The notes: generated by a model from the sequence alone, not told the origin. A stretch of DNA of 64,000 nt from Tenrec ecaudatus (GCF_050624435.1 NC_134538.1:124168937-124232936); one strand, 5' to 3'; positions 10,040 to 21,429 are shown, numbered from the stretch's first letter. Translations and numbers: made by a program.

Positions 10040-10500
10040 ATATTGTCTTTGGGTTAACAAGCCCCATCCATCACAGTCTATCGCATAAGGAACAAGTTGG
10101 ACAGTGTCTTAGCCCTAGATATCCAGGGCACGATGGGGGAGAAAGCTAATAGTAGTACTGGGGCAGGCAGAGGAAACTGACTGTCCCCCGAGTGGGGAGA
10201 ACAATAGAAACATGATGTCTGCTCCCATGCTGAAGGGCTGCCTGCCGCATAATGAATGACCAGCCATGTGCTTGTAAGGGGTTCCACTAAGGTAGCACTA
10301 TTATGGGAGGATTTTGTGGGGATGGTTTTCAATTAGGAGAATGTGTCTAGGACTCATCTCCAACTCAAAAATGTGAAGGCCTCCCTCCATCGAAATCCGG
10401 CCTCCCAGGATTCAAGAGTTTGTCCACATACACTCTCCTCCTGGTGCCCAGTTCCCCACATTTCCCGCTTTTAGAGTACATTTTAAATTGAAAAGGGTGA
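10040..10500. repeat. Unclassified interspersed repeat R1, first member, copy A
   Basis: The sequence is clearly related to 12640-13095 in the same unit: both share 'ggtagcactattatgggagg', a 'gactgtcccc' block and a 'cctcccagg' block in the same order. Divergence between the two is large, so this is an old dispersed family, possibly an LTR, but I see no terminal motifs that would prove it. No coding signal. Confidence 0.55.
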
Positions 10501-10689
10501 CGTGGCTTGTTTCGGTACCACTTTGCCTTCTATGGAAGCAGCATGTGACGGTGCAGGCAACGAACAATGACACTGAGTCGCACAGTCAGACTAGAACCTA
10601 ACACATGGAAACTGCTTGAGGTAAAAATTTCCTTTCTCAGCTGATTGATGTCCAATGAGACATGTTCCTTACATCCCTGCAAGTGATTT

Positions 10690-12030
10690 ACAATTAAAGT
10701 CCAGCTATGTATACTAATATTATACAGATCAGGAATTATGCCCCCAAATTCTAATGTTCAAGTTCGTTTTAGCATCAATTGATGTTGAAAGTCCATTTTT
10801 ATATCTTCTAGCAAATCAACAGTATGTTGTATTCGTCCAGTCACTTTTGCATAAATTGTCCAGTTCTGATAGATTCCTGGATTGCCTCTCAGGCAACATC
10901 AGTGAGATAGTGAAAGTTTTTTGTGCCACCTGGCCAAGAAACACATGTGGGATTAATAGAAGGCCGAAGAGATAAATGGCTGAGTGAGCCTCAACTTTCT
11001 TGTTGTCGAGCCATTTGCTCTGTGATGGTCAGAACAGGGTGCAGCTGCCTTGGTCAGTTCCCTGCTTCAGCTGGCAAGGCTCACTTCCTGCAAGACATCA
11101 CTGAGGAGAAGCCACATGGACCTACCCCAATGCAGCCCCGGGTGCTAGAGCAGCCGTGTGGAGACCCTGTCAGCGTTGAGATGTTTACACATTCACTTAC
11201 ACATTTGTCTTTCCTCCTGCATTTGGCATCATTCCGCGTGTTTTGTGAGATGGAGAAGGACTTTATGGATCGGTGTTGGACATATGGGTTAGTGTTGGAC
11301 TTGTGGGCTTGGGCAGCAATGGGTTGGATTGTGTTCTTCGTGTGCACTTAACCTTTATGTAAAACTCTCTTATACATGAATTTCTGTGGATTTGGTTCTC
11401 TGCAGTACCCTGACTAACACAGTCAGCAGTGGCAGATATGATTACAACTCTTAGGAAACATTGCTTTCTCATGAATCTGTGAGCTTTTCTGGACGTTTCT
11501 GACGTGTATTTATCTCCGGTGCCTGTGAAAACACAAATAAAGAGCCCCTCTCCTTGGGCTGTTAGTGTCCTGTGAAAGAATCATCCTGGAGATTGGATGG
11601 TTTCCTCATCTCCTCCTTGTTCTTCAACTTTCTCCACAAGAGGTCGCACCCTCCTAAGGGGAATCCATTTGTTTTCTCCACCATCTCAAAAAGAAGTAAG
11701 AATCTCCTCAGACCCTAGAGATGAGTAACCTGTCATCCTCCGTCCAGCATCATTCTTCCACCAGATTCTTCCACCAGATCTTCTCCAGATGGCTTTTCTC
11801 TTTGGTGGTGGAAAAATGTTTCTCCACCCTCATTATGTTAGAATTTTTTTGTAAGGGAGTAAATATTTAGTGTTGATAAAGCTAAATGAAGACTTACGTG
11901 TATGGAAATCACCTTTGATCTCCCCCTTCCGTTTCACTCATTGGGATTTGGTGTGCCCAATGCCCGTTCATTGAGGGCCTGGCCCTGAGCATTTAAGGGA
12001 CACCTGTGACATGATGAATGTTCCAATCTT
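10690..12030. other. Unclassified, probably repeat-derived sequence, copy A
   Basis: There is no gene-like frame. From about 10900 to 11430 the sequence has the look of a dispersed element, ending in 'ctctgcagtaccctgactaa'. The part from 11430 to 12030 contains a duplicated 'ttcttccaccagat' (11754-11780). The counterpart in C (52009-53342) differs strongly in two blocks and hardly at all in the block between. Confidence 0.4.
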
Positions 12031-12640
12031 AACAAAACTTCCTACACCCTTTGCTGGCGTACGTGAGGCTATTGTCCATTTTCAGATGTATTGAAGTGCC
12101 CACCCCAGTGAAACAGGACAGTAAACGGCTGCTGGTGTGCTCTGTGGATTCTCAGGTCATAGGTGGCACCCATAAAAATCCGAGAAAGAACTATAGTGAC
12201 GTGTACAAGCCCCTAGGCATCGAAATGCCGGTATAGGAGTGGTATATATTCGCCGGGGTGCATTTGACTGGTTTCCTCACCAATGAGCTCTATCAGCTCC
12301 CTTCCTAAGTGAGTGCATTCTCTGACGATCTGTCTAGCTTGACCCTAAATTTAGATTATGCCTAATTAGATGACATACCTTGGTCTTAGGCTAGCAGCGT
12401 TGTTGTGTAAAATTGGATGCTCAGCCCTGGAGACTGTAAGAGTATTGAATGCCTGTGAGGTCCAGCCCCGACCTCCGATGGGCCCTCGGGGACAGTTTGG
12501 TCATCAAAGGGAAGAAATTGAGAGACAAACAAAAGTTTTGGGGTGCTTACTACGGCGTGGCATCAGTAACAAGGTCTGAGCAGAAGGAGAGAACATGTAT
12601 TCTTAACATCAACTTATAGATTCTTGGGGCATTCAAGCCC
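12031..12640. other. Unclassified sequence, copy A
   Basis: A 61-codon frame (12051-12236) exists but resembles no family I know and is too short to support. The remainder has an LTR-like composition with a 'ctcggggacagtttggtcat' block, but no recognisable motif. I see no gene here. Confidence 0.3.
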
Positions 12641-13095
12641 CCCTCAGTACAGGGAACCACACAGAGTGGGCTGTACCCAAACCCCAGAGGTCCCTGAGTT
12701 CATTGGAGGAGTAAGCTAACAGCAGTGCTGGGGACAGGTCAGGGGGAGTGACTGTCCCCTGAGCAGGGAGAGCACTAGCAGCCTGTCTGCTCCTAGAGTT
12801 AAAGGTGCCGGCCACATAGACCTCAGCATGTGTGCTTGTAAGAGGTCACTTTAAGGTAGCACTATTATGGGAGGATGTTGTGCGGATTAATCTTAGTTAT
12901 AAAAATTGGATTGGGGCTCATCTTTAACTCGCAAGTGTGAAGACCTCCATCCACTCAGAATCCTGGCCTCCCAGGCTTCTTAAATTGTGAACATTAAGAA
13001 TTTGTGTGCATACACTCTCTTCCCAGTCCTCAGTTTTCCACAAATGCCTTTTGGGTTACCCCGTCTGCATTGCTATTTCCCTTAGAAATGGACGC
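12640..13095. repeat. Unclassified interspersed repeat R1, second member, copy A
   Basis: This is the diverged relative of 10040-10500 in the same orientation. It shares at least three ordered blocks, including 'ggtagcactattatgggagg'. The B counterpart is at 33063-33518; C does not reach this far. Confidence 0.5.
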
Positions 13096-13877
13096 CGGCA
13101 CACGCGTGCGTGCCCTAGTGTGTGCTAATGAAGAAAGAATGGCGGTAGGATGCTATTTGAGTTTGCAAGGTGAAGAATTACTTCCCAATGGCTTTGCTGT
13201 TTCCATGACCAAACACTTGCACATTAAACGCCGAGTAACTGGTTGTGTTCACAGCCTGCCTTACATTTTGAAGAACAGAATGCGAGTGAATATTCGGTTT
13301 CTGAGCACAGCCATAGTCAGTTTGGAAGGATTGAGTGAGGGGCCACAGTGGGCTGCTCTGCTGTCCCCGGAGCCGTCTGTAAGTAATGAGGGGCTCCCTC
13401 GAGCCCCTTATGGCATGAGACTTTGGTAATGACCCATGCAGTTGGTTGTAGGAACGACCAAGCTTCCCGAGAGAATAATGGCGAGCTAACTTCCCACAAA
13501 ATTCCGCTAACACTCTCTAAAGATCTATAGAAAATTCCCAAGCCCTTTTTATCTGAGTGGGGGTGTAAGGTAGAATTATGATGGACGGGTTGTTCCCACT
13601 GAGTGGTTCACCGCCATGCTGGCCTCTGATGACCACCTGTGCTATTTGCTCCCAATAGGACCAACCACGTTGAAGCCCATATTGCCTAGATGTCTCCACT
13701 CTCGAAGGTTTATCTTCCTGGGCTAACAGAGCCGTGGGGGTGATAGGTGTGTGAAAAATGTCCAGGTGAATACTCATAGCTGGGGTCCTGCGATAAGCCT
13801 TTCCTTGGCTAGTGCTTCCTTCTACAAACTGGAACTGACAGCGAGCCGTGGGGTGAGCGCTCTAGGACTATGTAGTG
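13096..13877. other. Unclassified sequence without gene, copy A
   Basis: Frames of 74 to 141 codons occur on both strands, but none shows a known domain and their composition is ordinary. A broken retroelement interior is possible. I could not name it. Confidence 0.3.
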
Positions 13878-14456
13878 TGGGTCCCGTTTAATGTGTCTAT
13901 CAAGGGTTTGAGCTCTTCTGTGGGGAAGCCCCAGCAAAGGTGGAATCCAATTTATACCTCCCAGCAACTTGTGAAAACCAGTTAATGTTTTTACACGGTT
14001 TTTCTAATATCAAGTTACTGTGCCTGTGGTCCAGTATGAGGGCCGCGTGTCTGAACTTGACCCGGAGCAATCATAAATTGAGAGGTGGCCTCACTCATGT
14101 GTACATAGGTTTATTACACTATTTCATTGTGAGGTGCAACGATTAAGGGATCCTACAGGGAGTGGATGATGTAGGCCTCAGCAAAGCATCCTCTGAGTGG
14201 TTCTAAGACGTTTCCTATAATGTACTCCTGCATGGTGACACTATTCACCAGGATCTGAGATAAAGTTTTAGATGATACCGCTTGGTATGGACCTTCTGGT
14301 CTAATTCAGGAACGGTGAATGTAACCCTCTCGTGATCAGCAGGATCTAAATGGATAGTATAAACACAATCCTGGTGGCTCAGCTACGTGAGTCTGAGAGT
14401 TGGTGCCCAGAAGACAAGAGGAAGGTTCTCCTGTAGGGAGTGACCAGACCGGCGTG

Positions 14457-14950
14457 ATGGAGTTTCCATCTTCCTTCTCAGGCTGCTTGTTGGCATCCTG
14501 GCATTCCCCTTGTACCTGCTGCACTTCCTGGGTCTCTGGAGCAGAATGTGCAAACAGTTCTTTCCCCCACTTCATGGTGAGGTTCACTGTGATGCACAAA
14601 GAGCAACGGCGAGGAGAAAGTGGGTGCTTTGCAGCACCCTGCAGGGCTTTGCAGGCATATCTGGGAAGCTCTCCCTGCTGGAACTGGGCTATGACATGGG
14701 GGCCAACTTCAAGATCTACCCACCCGGATGCAGGGTGACCTGTGTTGATCCCAAACCCAACTTTGAGAACTTCTTGATGAAGAGCTGTGCAGAGAACCAC
14801 CAGCTGCAGTTGGAGAGCTTCATGGTCTCCCTGGGGAGAACGTGCACCAGGGGGCAGATGGCTCTGTGGCTATGATCATCGGCGCCCTAGTGCTGTGCTC
14901 GGTGATGGACCATGAGCAGATTCTCCACCACGTGTGCAGGCTGCCAAGGC
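14457..14950 (+). pseudogene. METTL7A: METTL7A-like pseudogene fragment in D1, copy A
   Basis: Translation across frames matches the N-terminal two thirds of METTL7A (TMT1A), a membrane-anchored SAM-dependent thiol methyltransferase of the ER and lipid droplets. Visible parts are the hydrophobic N-terminal anchor (LLVGILAFPLYLLHFLGLWS), GKLSLLELGYDMGANFKIYP for the SAM-binding motif I region, GCRVTCVDPKPNFENFL, and IGALVLCSVMD at the end. The motif I glycines are altered and there are frameshifts and stops, so it is not functional. Homology stops after the CR-LPRP codons. It may be a truncated processed copy or a copied first exon; I cannot tell which. Confidence 0.75.
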
Positions 14951-15224
14951 CAAGAAGTGGCTAGGCAATAGGCTCTATAGGATGCTATTCATCATTAAGC
15001 ACAGCACAAAGGAATCCAGGCAAAGATACAGAACAAGAATCTACATGAAGGGGAACCAGTTACAAATAACGGTGTTCGACCTCATGCACAAAGAGCAAAC
15101 TGAGGCAAGATGTCATATGACCTGTTTCAGTGGCAACATGAAGTTGGGGTCAGTTTGGGGGAATAGACGCCCCATCTATTGTGACATCCGTTGCTCCCGC
15201 ACTGGAAGAGTGATGGGCAGGACT

Positions 15225-15800
15225 CAAGAGTAGGAGAAACAGCTGCAAAAAGCTTCTCGTATTGGGAACTTGGAAAGTGTGAAGTATGAATTTAGGAAAA
15301 CTGGAAGTGGTCAAAAATGAAATGGAATGCATGAACATAGGTATCCTAAGAGTAAGCTGAAATGGACGGACATTGGCCATTTTGAATTAGAGAATCACAT
15401 GATGGATTACATGAGGAGTGACTCAATCAATAGGATTGGAGCTGCATTCCTATGCAGAAGGGATCACCCTGACTCCCTCAGGAAGCACAAGGCTCTCTGT
15501 GATAGGATTATCTCTATCCATCTTCCAGGAAACCCACCACTGCAGCTAAGGTACAGTTTTCCCTCTGTTATCAGCAGCCAATCAACTGCAAGGGAGTTCC
15601 CTCAGCAGTTATTCCCAGGCTGGATCCTCCATCTGGTTTGTCCTCAAACCTCCAGTTCTTTGGACCCTGCCTGCAGTTCCTCGGACTCTCTAGCCGCCGC
15701 CGCCACTTTACTCATCAACCTTGCTTTGAATCACCTCGACCCTCCGAAATCCTGCGGGCGGACCTACCTACAGATTTTGGCACTAAGTGAGTCATTTCCC
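15225..15800 (+). mobile_element. RTE endonuclease fragment plus repeat R2 in D1, copy A
   Basis: The + strand gives KLEVVKNEMECMNIGIL, then after a frame change LKWTDIGHFELENHMMDY and DRIISIHLPGNPP. This is the order seen in BovB/RTE apurinic-like endonucleases. It ends near 15560 and passes into the unclassified R2 block, just as at 2165 and 17700. It is inactive. Confidence 0.7.
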
Positions 15801-15953
15801 TCCCTCAATTTCTTCCTAGATGTCTCATAGTCGGTTCAAAATTTACCTGTCCTAAACAGACATCTGATTTCTTGAAAAATCTTTTTCTCTGCCTGGGTTG
15901 CCTATCCCAATAAACAACCTCCCACTCACCAAAAACTTTGAGGTCATCAATAG

Positions 15954-15956
<3 letters not shown>

Positions 15957-16018
<62 letters not shown>
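15957..16018 (+). repeat. (CT)n microsatellite, copy A
   Basis: About 31 uninterrupted CT units lie between D1 and D2. The same tract is at 36380-36441 in B with practically the same length. The minus-strand Arg-Glu repeat frames over it are artefacts. Confidence 0.98.
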
Positions 16019-16020
<2 letters not shown>

Positions 16021-16617
16021 ATAAATCATTTAGCTGTGGGTCCCCTTTTAATGTGTCAATCAAGGGTTTGAGCTCTTCCGTGGGGATGTCCCAGCAAAGG
16101 TGGAATCCAATGTATACCTCCCAGCAGCTTGTGAAAACCACTTAACGTTTTTACGTGATTTTTTTCTAATATGAAGTTACTGTGTCTGTGGTCCAGTATG
16201 AAGGCCGCTTGTCTGAATTTGACGAGGAGCAATCATTAATTGAGAGGTGGCCTCACTCATGTGTACATAGGTTTGTTACACTATTTCATTATGAGGTGCA
16301 ACGATTAAGGATCATCCTGGTGTTGGATGATGTAGGCCTCAGCAAAGCGTCCTCTGAGTGGTTCTAAGATGTTTCCTGTAATATACTACTGCATGGTGAC
16401 ACTATTCGCCAGGATCTGAGATAAAGTTTTAGATGATACCGCTTGGTATGGACCTTCTGGTCTAATTCGGGAAGGGAAAATGTAACCCTCTCGTGATCAG
16501 CAGGATCTACCTGGATAGTATAAACACAATCCTGGTGGCTCAGCTACGTGAGTCTGAGAGTTGGTGCCCAGAAGACAAGAGGAAGGTTCTCCTGTAGGGA
16601 GTGACCTGACCTGCGTG

Positions 16618-17110
16618 ATGGAGATTGCCGTCTTCCTTCTCAGGCTGCTTGTTGGCATCCTGGCATTCCCCGTGTACCTGCTGCACTTCCTGGGTCTCTG
16701 GAGCAGAATGTGCAAACAGTTCTTTCCCCACTTCATGGTGAGGTTCACTGCCATGTACAATGGGCAGAAAGAGCAGGAAGCGGGAACTGTGCAGTCGAAT
16801 GCAGGAGTTTGCCGGCACATCTGGGAAGCCGTCGCTGCTGGAACTGGGCTATGACACGGGGGCCAACTTCAAGTTCTACCCACCCTGATTCAGGGTGACC
16901 TCAGTGGACCCCTATCAAAACTTTGAGAAGTTCTTGATGTAGAGCATCACTAAGAACCGTCACCTGCAGTTGGAGGGCTTCGTGGTCTCCCTTGGGAGAA
17001 CGTGCACCAGGGGGCAGATGGCTCTGTGGCTGTGGTCATCGGCGCCCTGGTGCTGTGCTCGGTGATGGACCAGGAGCAGATTCTCCACGACGTGTGCAGG
17101 CTGCCAAGAC
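16618..17110 (+). pseudogene. METTL7A: METTL7A-like pseudogene fragment in D2, copy A
   Basis: The start codon and first 60 or so codons are in one frame (MEIAVFLLRLLVGILAFP, then FPHFMVRFTAMYN), matching the METTL7A membrane anchor and following linker. After that the frame shifts in the region of SAM motif I and carries stops. The last recognisable block is VVIGALVLCSVMDQEQ and the DVCR-LPRP codons, the same end point as D1. It is a non-functional sister of the D1 fragment. Confidence 0.75.
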
Positions 17111-17384
17111 CGAGAAGTGGCTAGTCAATAGGCTCAATAGGATGATATGCAGCAGTAAGCACGCCACAAAGGAATCTAGGCAAAGATACAGAACAAGCAT
17201 CTACATGAAGGGGAACCAGTTACATAACAACGGTGTTCGACGTCATGCACAAAGAGCAAACTGAGGCAAGATGTCATATGACCTGTTTCAGTGGCAACAT
17301 AAAGTTGGGGTCAGTTTGGAGGAATAGACGCCCCATCTATTCTGACATCCGTTGCTCCCGCACTGGAAGAGTGATGGGCAGGAC

Positions 17385-17700
17385 TCAAGAGTAGGAGAAA
17401 CAGCTGCAAAAAGCTTCTCGTATTGGGAACGTGGAAAGTGTGAAGTATGAATTTAGGAACACTGGAAGTGGTCAAAAATGAAATGGAATGCATGAATACA
17501 GTTATTCTAAGAGTAAGCTGAAATGGATGGACATTGGCCATTTTGAATTAGAGAATCACATGATGGATTACGTGAGGAGTGACTCGATCAATAGGATTGG
17601 AGCTGCATTCATATGCAGAAGGGATCACAAGGCTCTCTGTGATAGGATTATCTCTATGGACCTTCCAGGAAGCCCACCACTGCAACTGAGGTGTTTATCC
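17385..17700 (+). mobile_element. RTE endonuclease fragment in D2, copy A
   Basis: This has the same part of RTE as in D1, with LKWMDIGHFELENHMMDY and DRIISMDLPGSPP. It lacks about 18 bp that D1 has near 15470. It is followed by R2 to about 18100. Confidence 0.7.
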
Positions 17701-18282
17701 TCTGTTATCAGCAGCCAATCAACTGCAAGGGAGTGTCCTCAGCTGCTTCTCCAGAGCTGCATCCTACATCTGGTTTGTCATCTGACCTCCAGTCCTTTGG
17801 ATGGGAGCCTCCTGTTGCCTGCTGCTCCTGGGACTCTAGCAGCCTGTCATTGGACATTTCAACCTTGCTTTCCACCCTCTCAGCCATCGGAATCTTGCTG
17901 TCTGACCTGCCGGCCCATCGTGGAAGGACCTTCAGGAAATTCGTTAACCCACCGAAGTGAGTTGGATTGAGCTTTCTGTACCGTTGCTTGGACTAATTGG
18001 CTGTTCTGGTCCTCTTTGCTATATAACTTATCCTGTTCTGTTTCCACTGTCACAAGTGTCGTGGTTTTGCTGGTCTAGAGAACGCTGCCTAACACAGGAG
18101 CCCACTGAAATTCAACAAGTCATTGTGCATGGAGGAGAGTCTTTCTAGTGACTCTCTCCCTGTCCTGAAAGTAAAGAAATCTTAGAATTTCCTCTTTTCA
18201 TGCCCAGCTTATTGTGCTGTCCGCCATTTCCCTATAAATGGTCCCCACAACAGTGGGCACTGGCTTTCATCAGTGGTCCAGT

Positions 18283-18450
18283 GGAATGCAAGGACCCGTG
18301 GTCGTACAACACAGGCACTTGGCTGCTCACTGAATGGGTGGGAGTTCAAACCCACCCATTGGCTCCACTGGAACAAAGATCTGCTCATCTGCTTCTGTTC
18401 AAATTGCTGTAAATGGTTTTCTTGAAGGGGAATCCACCAGGGTGACTTGA
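18283..18450 (+). mobile_element. tRNA-derived SINE (AfroSINE-like), copy A
   Basis: The sequence has the order of an afrotherian tRNA-derived SINE: 'cttggctgctcactgaatgg' near the A-box side, a B-box-like 'gagttcaaacccaccca', then 'caaagatctgctcatctgct'. The 5' end is damaged. It lies just upstream of another RTE piece, the LINE family known to mobilise such SINEs. It is not a functional tRNA gene, because no acceptor stem or anticodon arm can be formed. Confidence 0.65.
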
Positions 18451-18509
18451 GCTGGTGACGCTTGCACCAGTGGAGCTTCTGGGTCTTGATTTGGGTACGG
18501 GGTAGGGCA

Positions 18510-18640
18510 GGACTCAAGATGGCAAACAGATACAAAAATTTCTCATGAATGGAACTTTGAATGTGAGGAGTGTGAATGTAGGAAAATTAAGAATGGTGAA
18601 CAATGAAATGGATGCATATGAGGAGGTGCCCCACCACCCC
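18510..18640 (+). mobile_element. RTE endonuclease N-terminal fragment, copy A
   Basis: The + strand reads NVRSVNVGKLRMVNNEMD, the conserved entry into the RTE endonuclease domain, preceded by a Gly-Arg-Thr-Gln-Asp-like run found in the same position in D1 and D2. It ends where the next antisense L1 begins. Confidence 0.65.
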
Positions 18641-18748
18641 CAAATGCAATGTTTTTCAAAGCTTTCTATTTAAATGTTTTTATACAACCTTATCACTTTC
18701 AAAGTACTCTCCATTTCCCTTAAGACATTTGTCAGATCCGCGATTCCA

Positions 18749-21117
18749 CTTTTTTTTATTTGGGGGCTCTTACAACTCTGATAACAATCTATACATCAAT
18801 TGTATCGAGCACACTTGTACATATGTTGCCATCATTCCAAAGATTTTCTTTCTACTTGAGCCCTTGTTATCATCTCCTCTTTTCCCCTCGCCTGCCCTCA
18901 CCTTCACCTCGTGAACCCTTGATAAATTATAAATTATTTTTATATTCATATTATACACCATCTGCTATCTCCCTTCACCCACATTTCTATTGTTCGTCCC
19001 CCGGGGTAGGGTTTATTTATATGTCGATTATTGGGATTGGTTCCCCCTTCTGCTCCCATCTTCTCCCTCCCCTCGTGGTATTGCACCGTCCATTATTGTT
19101 CCTGAGGGATTTATCTGTCCTGGATTCTGTGTGTCTAGAGCTCTTACCTTTGCCAGTGCGCATGCTCTGGTCTAGCCAGATTTCTTTGTAAGATAGAACT
19201 GGGGTCAGAATAGTGGGGTGGGGAGAAGGCATTAAAGAACTAGAGGAATGTGGTGAGTTTCATCAGTGCTGTAAGGCGCCCTGACTGGCTCGTCCCTTCT
19301 TGTGACCCTATGTGAGGGGATGTCCAGTTGTCTAGAGATGGGCTTTGGTTCTCCAGTCTGATCCTCCTCATTCCCATCAAAACACTTGGTTATTTGGGGT
19401 CTGCTGATGCCCGTTACTTGGTCCTATCAACACCTCATGATCACACAGGCTGCTATGCTTCTTCCATGTGGGCTTTGTTCTTTCTGTGGTAGAAGGCCGC
19501 TTGTTTAATTTCAACCTCTTCAGACCCCGCACGCTATATCTTCTAATACCCGGCGTCATCAGCTTTCTTCACCACATTAGCTAATGCGCCATTTTCTCTC
19601 CTGCGATCTTGTCAGGAAATTGAGCATCATAGGATGCCAGGTTATTAGAACAAAGTGTCGTGTTGATGGAGGATATGAGTACAGGCCGATGTCTGCCGGC
19701 TATCTTTATACTTAATCTATAAATATATGTTCATAGACCTATATCCCTAGCCTTATGTATTCATATATTTATATACGTACATGACATTATTTATACCTCT
19801 ATCAATATCTTTTGCCTCCTAGTTTTTTCTTCTGTTTCCTTTAACATCCCCCCTGGACCACTAGCATGTTGTGCCATCAATTGGCTCTCTGGACCTCCTC
19901 TCGGCTACATTGCACTTGATTGAAGCCCACCAGGCAGTCTTTGCCCTCCTTACCATCAATTTTAAATCCCTTGTTGTTCCCTTGTGCCGGGGTTTTTTGA
20001 CTTCCCCTCCCTATCCCCCGCCCACTCTTCAACTCCCTCCCCCACCCACAACCTTAGGATTCATTGTTTTCTCCCCCAGAGTGTTTATCCTGCCCGTCCT
20101 GTAAAGATAGGCATGGGAAAGAAAAGAAAGAGGGAGGAGTAAAGCCTATGGAGAGTTCGAGGTCTGTCTGCTGACCCTTATGCATAGTTTCTGCTTGGGT
20201 CTGATGCGGTGTAAGGTCTGCCCCCCGAGTCCAAAGTCTATTTTCAGAATTCTCGGGAACTTGGTTGCTCTGCTCCCCTTGCTGCTCTGTTGTGCTCCCT
20301 TAAGGTTACTCGCTGGGGTGAGGGGTTCAGACTGGGCACAATTCCCCTACTGTGTCTCTGGTACTGCCCCCCCTTGGCTCTGTGGGTCAGTAAGGGCATG
20401 CTGTGACTTGTGGGGGAGCCAACACTATGGTCCTCTCTGTACATTGGCTACTCCAAGTGGGAACATCATCCTCAAAGCTTGATGGGTCAGGATGCTGTCC
20501 ACTCTCTCTCATTCTCTCCCTTTTTCCTTCTTTGTTTGCTCCAGCGTGGTCTGGTAAGACCTGCCATTCTCCCCGGGCTTTACCTTAAGTGCATTCTCCT
20601 GGAGAGAGGGTTTGGCATAGCTGGAAAAGGGGTTGGCCTGGCCAACCAGACCTCTCTGCTCGTTCACTGCTTCGTGCCAGTATGCTGCCCTCAAGGCCTG
20701 GTACAGCAGGTTGAGGTCTGCTCCCTCTCGCCATCCCTTTCCTGTGGAGACATTAACGAGTACCCTCCCCTGTGGATTAGTGCCTGGTTCCCCCCTCTCC
20801 CCCCTGCCTTCATCTTTCCTCCCTTGTTTTCTCTTGTCCCACCCGCCCTACTTTTTCCCTTCTGTGTGTTGGCAAGTTGGGTGCATCATTGGGCTTGGTC
20901 TGTCCCATGCCTATGTGCCTGTCTCTCAACCTGTAAATTATGGAATAAACTTTTTCTTCTGGTCCCACTGTGTTTTTTGGATCTACCTCAGTGGACTCGT
21001 CTTGCACTTGTCCTTCTGTTCTTGGCTAACTTCTCTTAGCATAATTTCCTCCATCTTTTCCCAGGAGACAGTGTCTTTTGTGTCTCCATCCCTGTTTTTT
21101 AGTGATGAGTAGTCTTC

Positions 21118-21164
<47 letters not shown>

Positions 21165-21328
21165 CCAGAGTTACCCCATCCACTGTCTCTCGATAGATTT
21201 CAGTTGTTTCCAGACCTTTGTCAGTGTGAATGGTGCCGAAAGGAACACTGGAGCACTGATGACTGGACACAGTCTATTTATTACTTATTCTGGGTATATG
21301 TCCAATAAAGGGATTGCTGGTTTTAAAG
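18749..21328 (-). mobile_element. L1 LINE, antisense, 5' truncated, spanning the A/B junction
   Basis: The element starts on the + strand with the reverse complement of the L1 3' end (T-rich, then 'gggggctcttacaactctga') and runs through a long 3'UTR with one copy of the module containing 'ccgcttgtttaatttcaacc'. It reaches the end of ORF2 from about 20985 to 21328. A (TG)n tract lies within the ORF2 part. Because the unit boundary used here falls inside this element, the L1 is continuous across the A/B join. Confidence 0.85.
21120..21164 (+). repeat. (TG)n microsatellite, copy B
   Basis: A shorter allele of the tract at 684-735, with the same TA interruption near its right end. The length difference accounts for six bases of the drift in offset between A and B. 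Confidence 0.97.
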
Positions 21329-21429
21329 GTGCATGGGGCAGGAGAGGTATGCTGTTTTTGCCCCCAAAAGATGGCATACGGAGATGCCTGCGTGAGCACG
21401 TGCTGTGTCCCTGTGGAAGAAACATTCCC

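Larger units (their letters stand above)
13878..15800 (+). repeat. Nested duplication member D1 (~1.9 kb), copy A
   Basis: D1 and D2 (16035-17960) share the same order: a 570-bp unclassified block starting near 'gggtcccgtttaatgtgtct', a METTL7A-like fragment, about 270 bp unclassified, an RTE endonuclease fragment and repeat R2. They diverge by several percent with indels. This pair is therefore older than the 20.42-kb duplication, in which both members are copied together. Confidence 0.85.
16035..17960 (+). repeat. Nested duplication member D2 (~1.9 kb), copy A
   Basis: This is the partner of D1, offset by about 2155 bp, in the same orientation. Beyond 17960 it continues for about 140 bp into a sequence ending 'gagaacgctgcctaacacag' that D1 lacks, so D2 keeps a longer version of the R2 repeat. 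Confidence 0.85.
1..20436 (+). repeat. Tandem unit A of a ~20.42-kb segmental duplication
   Basis: The first bases of the window reappear at 20437 and again at 40859, and the order of all landmarks is the same after each. A and B stay almost identical to the end of the unit. The offset drifts from 20436 to 20423 because of length changes in the (TG)n, poly-T and (AAATA)n tracts. The unit holds one RBBP6 retrocopy, two METTL7A-like fragments and a stack of LINE, SINE and DNA-transposon pieces. The true edge of the duplicated segment cannot be fixed, because the point where the window cuts the unit is arbitrary and more copies may lie to the left. Confidence 0.95.

Noticed and set aside
10923-11351. 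142-codon frame 10923-11351 as a gene
   Set aside because: It has no recognisable domain, lies in repeat-like sequence, and the copy C version is heavily substituted without signs of codon conservation.
12051-12236. 61-codon frame as a host exon
   Set aside because: It has a plausible composition, but no family match and no splice context that I could support.
15805-16141. Arg-Glu repeat frames on the minus strand
   Set aside because: They are translations of the (CT)n tract and not a coiled-coil protein.
16618-17110. METTL7A-like fragment as a functional gene
   Set aside because: The SAM-binding region is shifted out of frame, stops are present, and the last third of the protein is missing.
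18283-18450. tRNA gene
   Set aside because: There is only SINE-type similarity to A and B boxes, with no cloverleaf and a continuing non-tRNA body.
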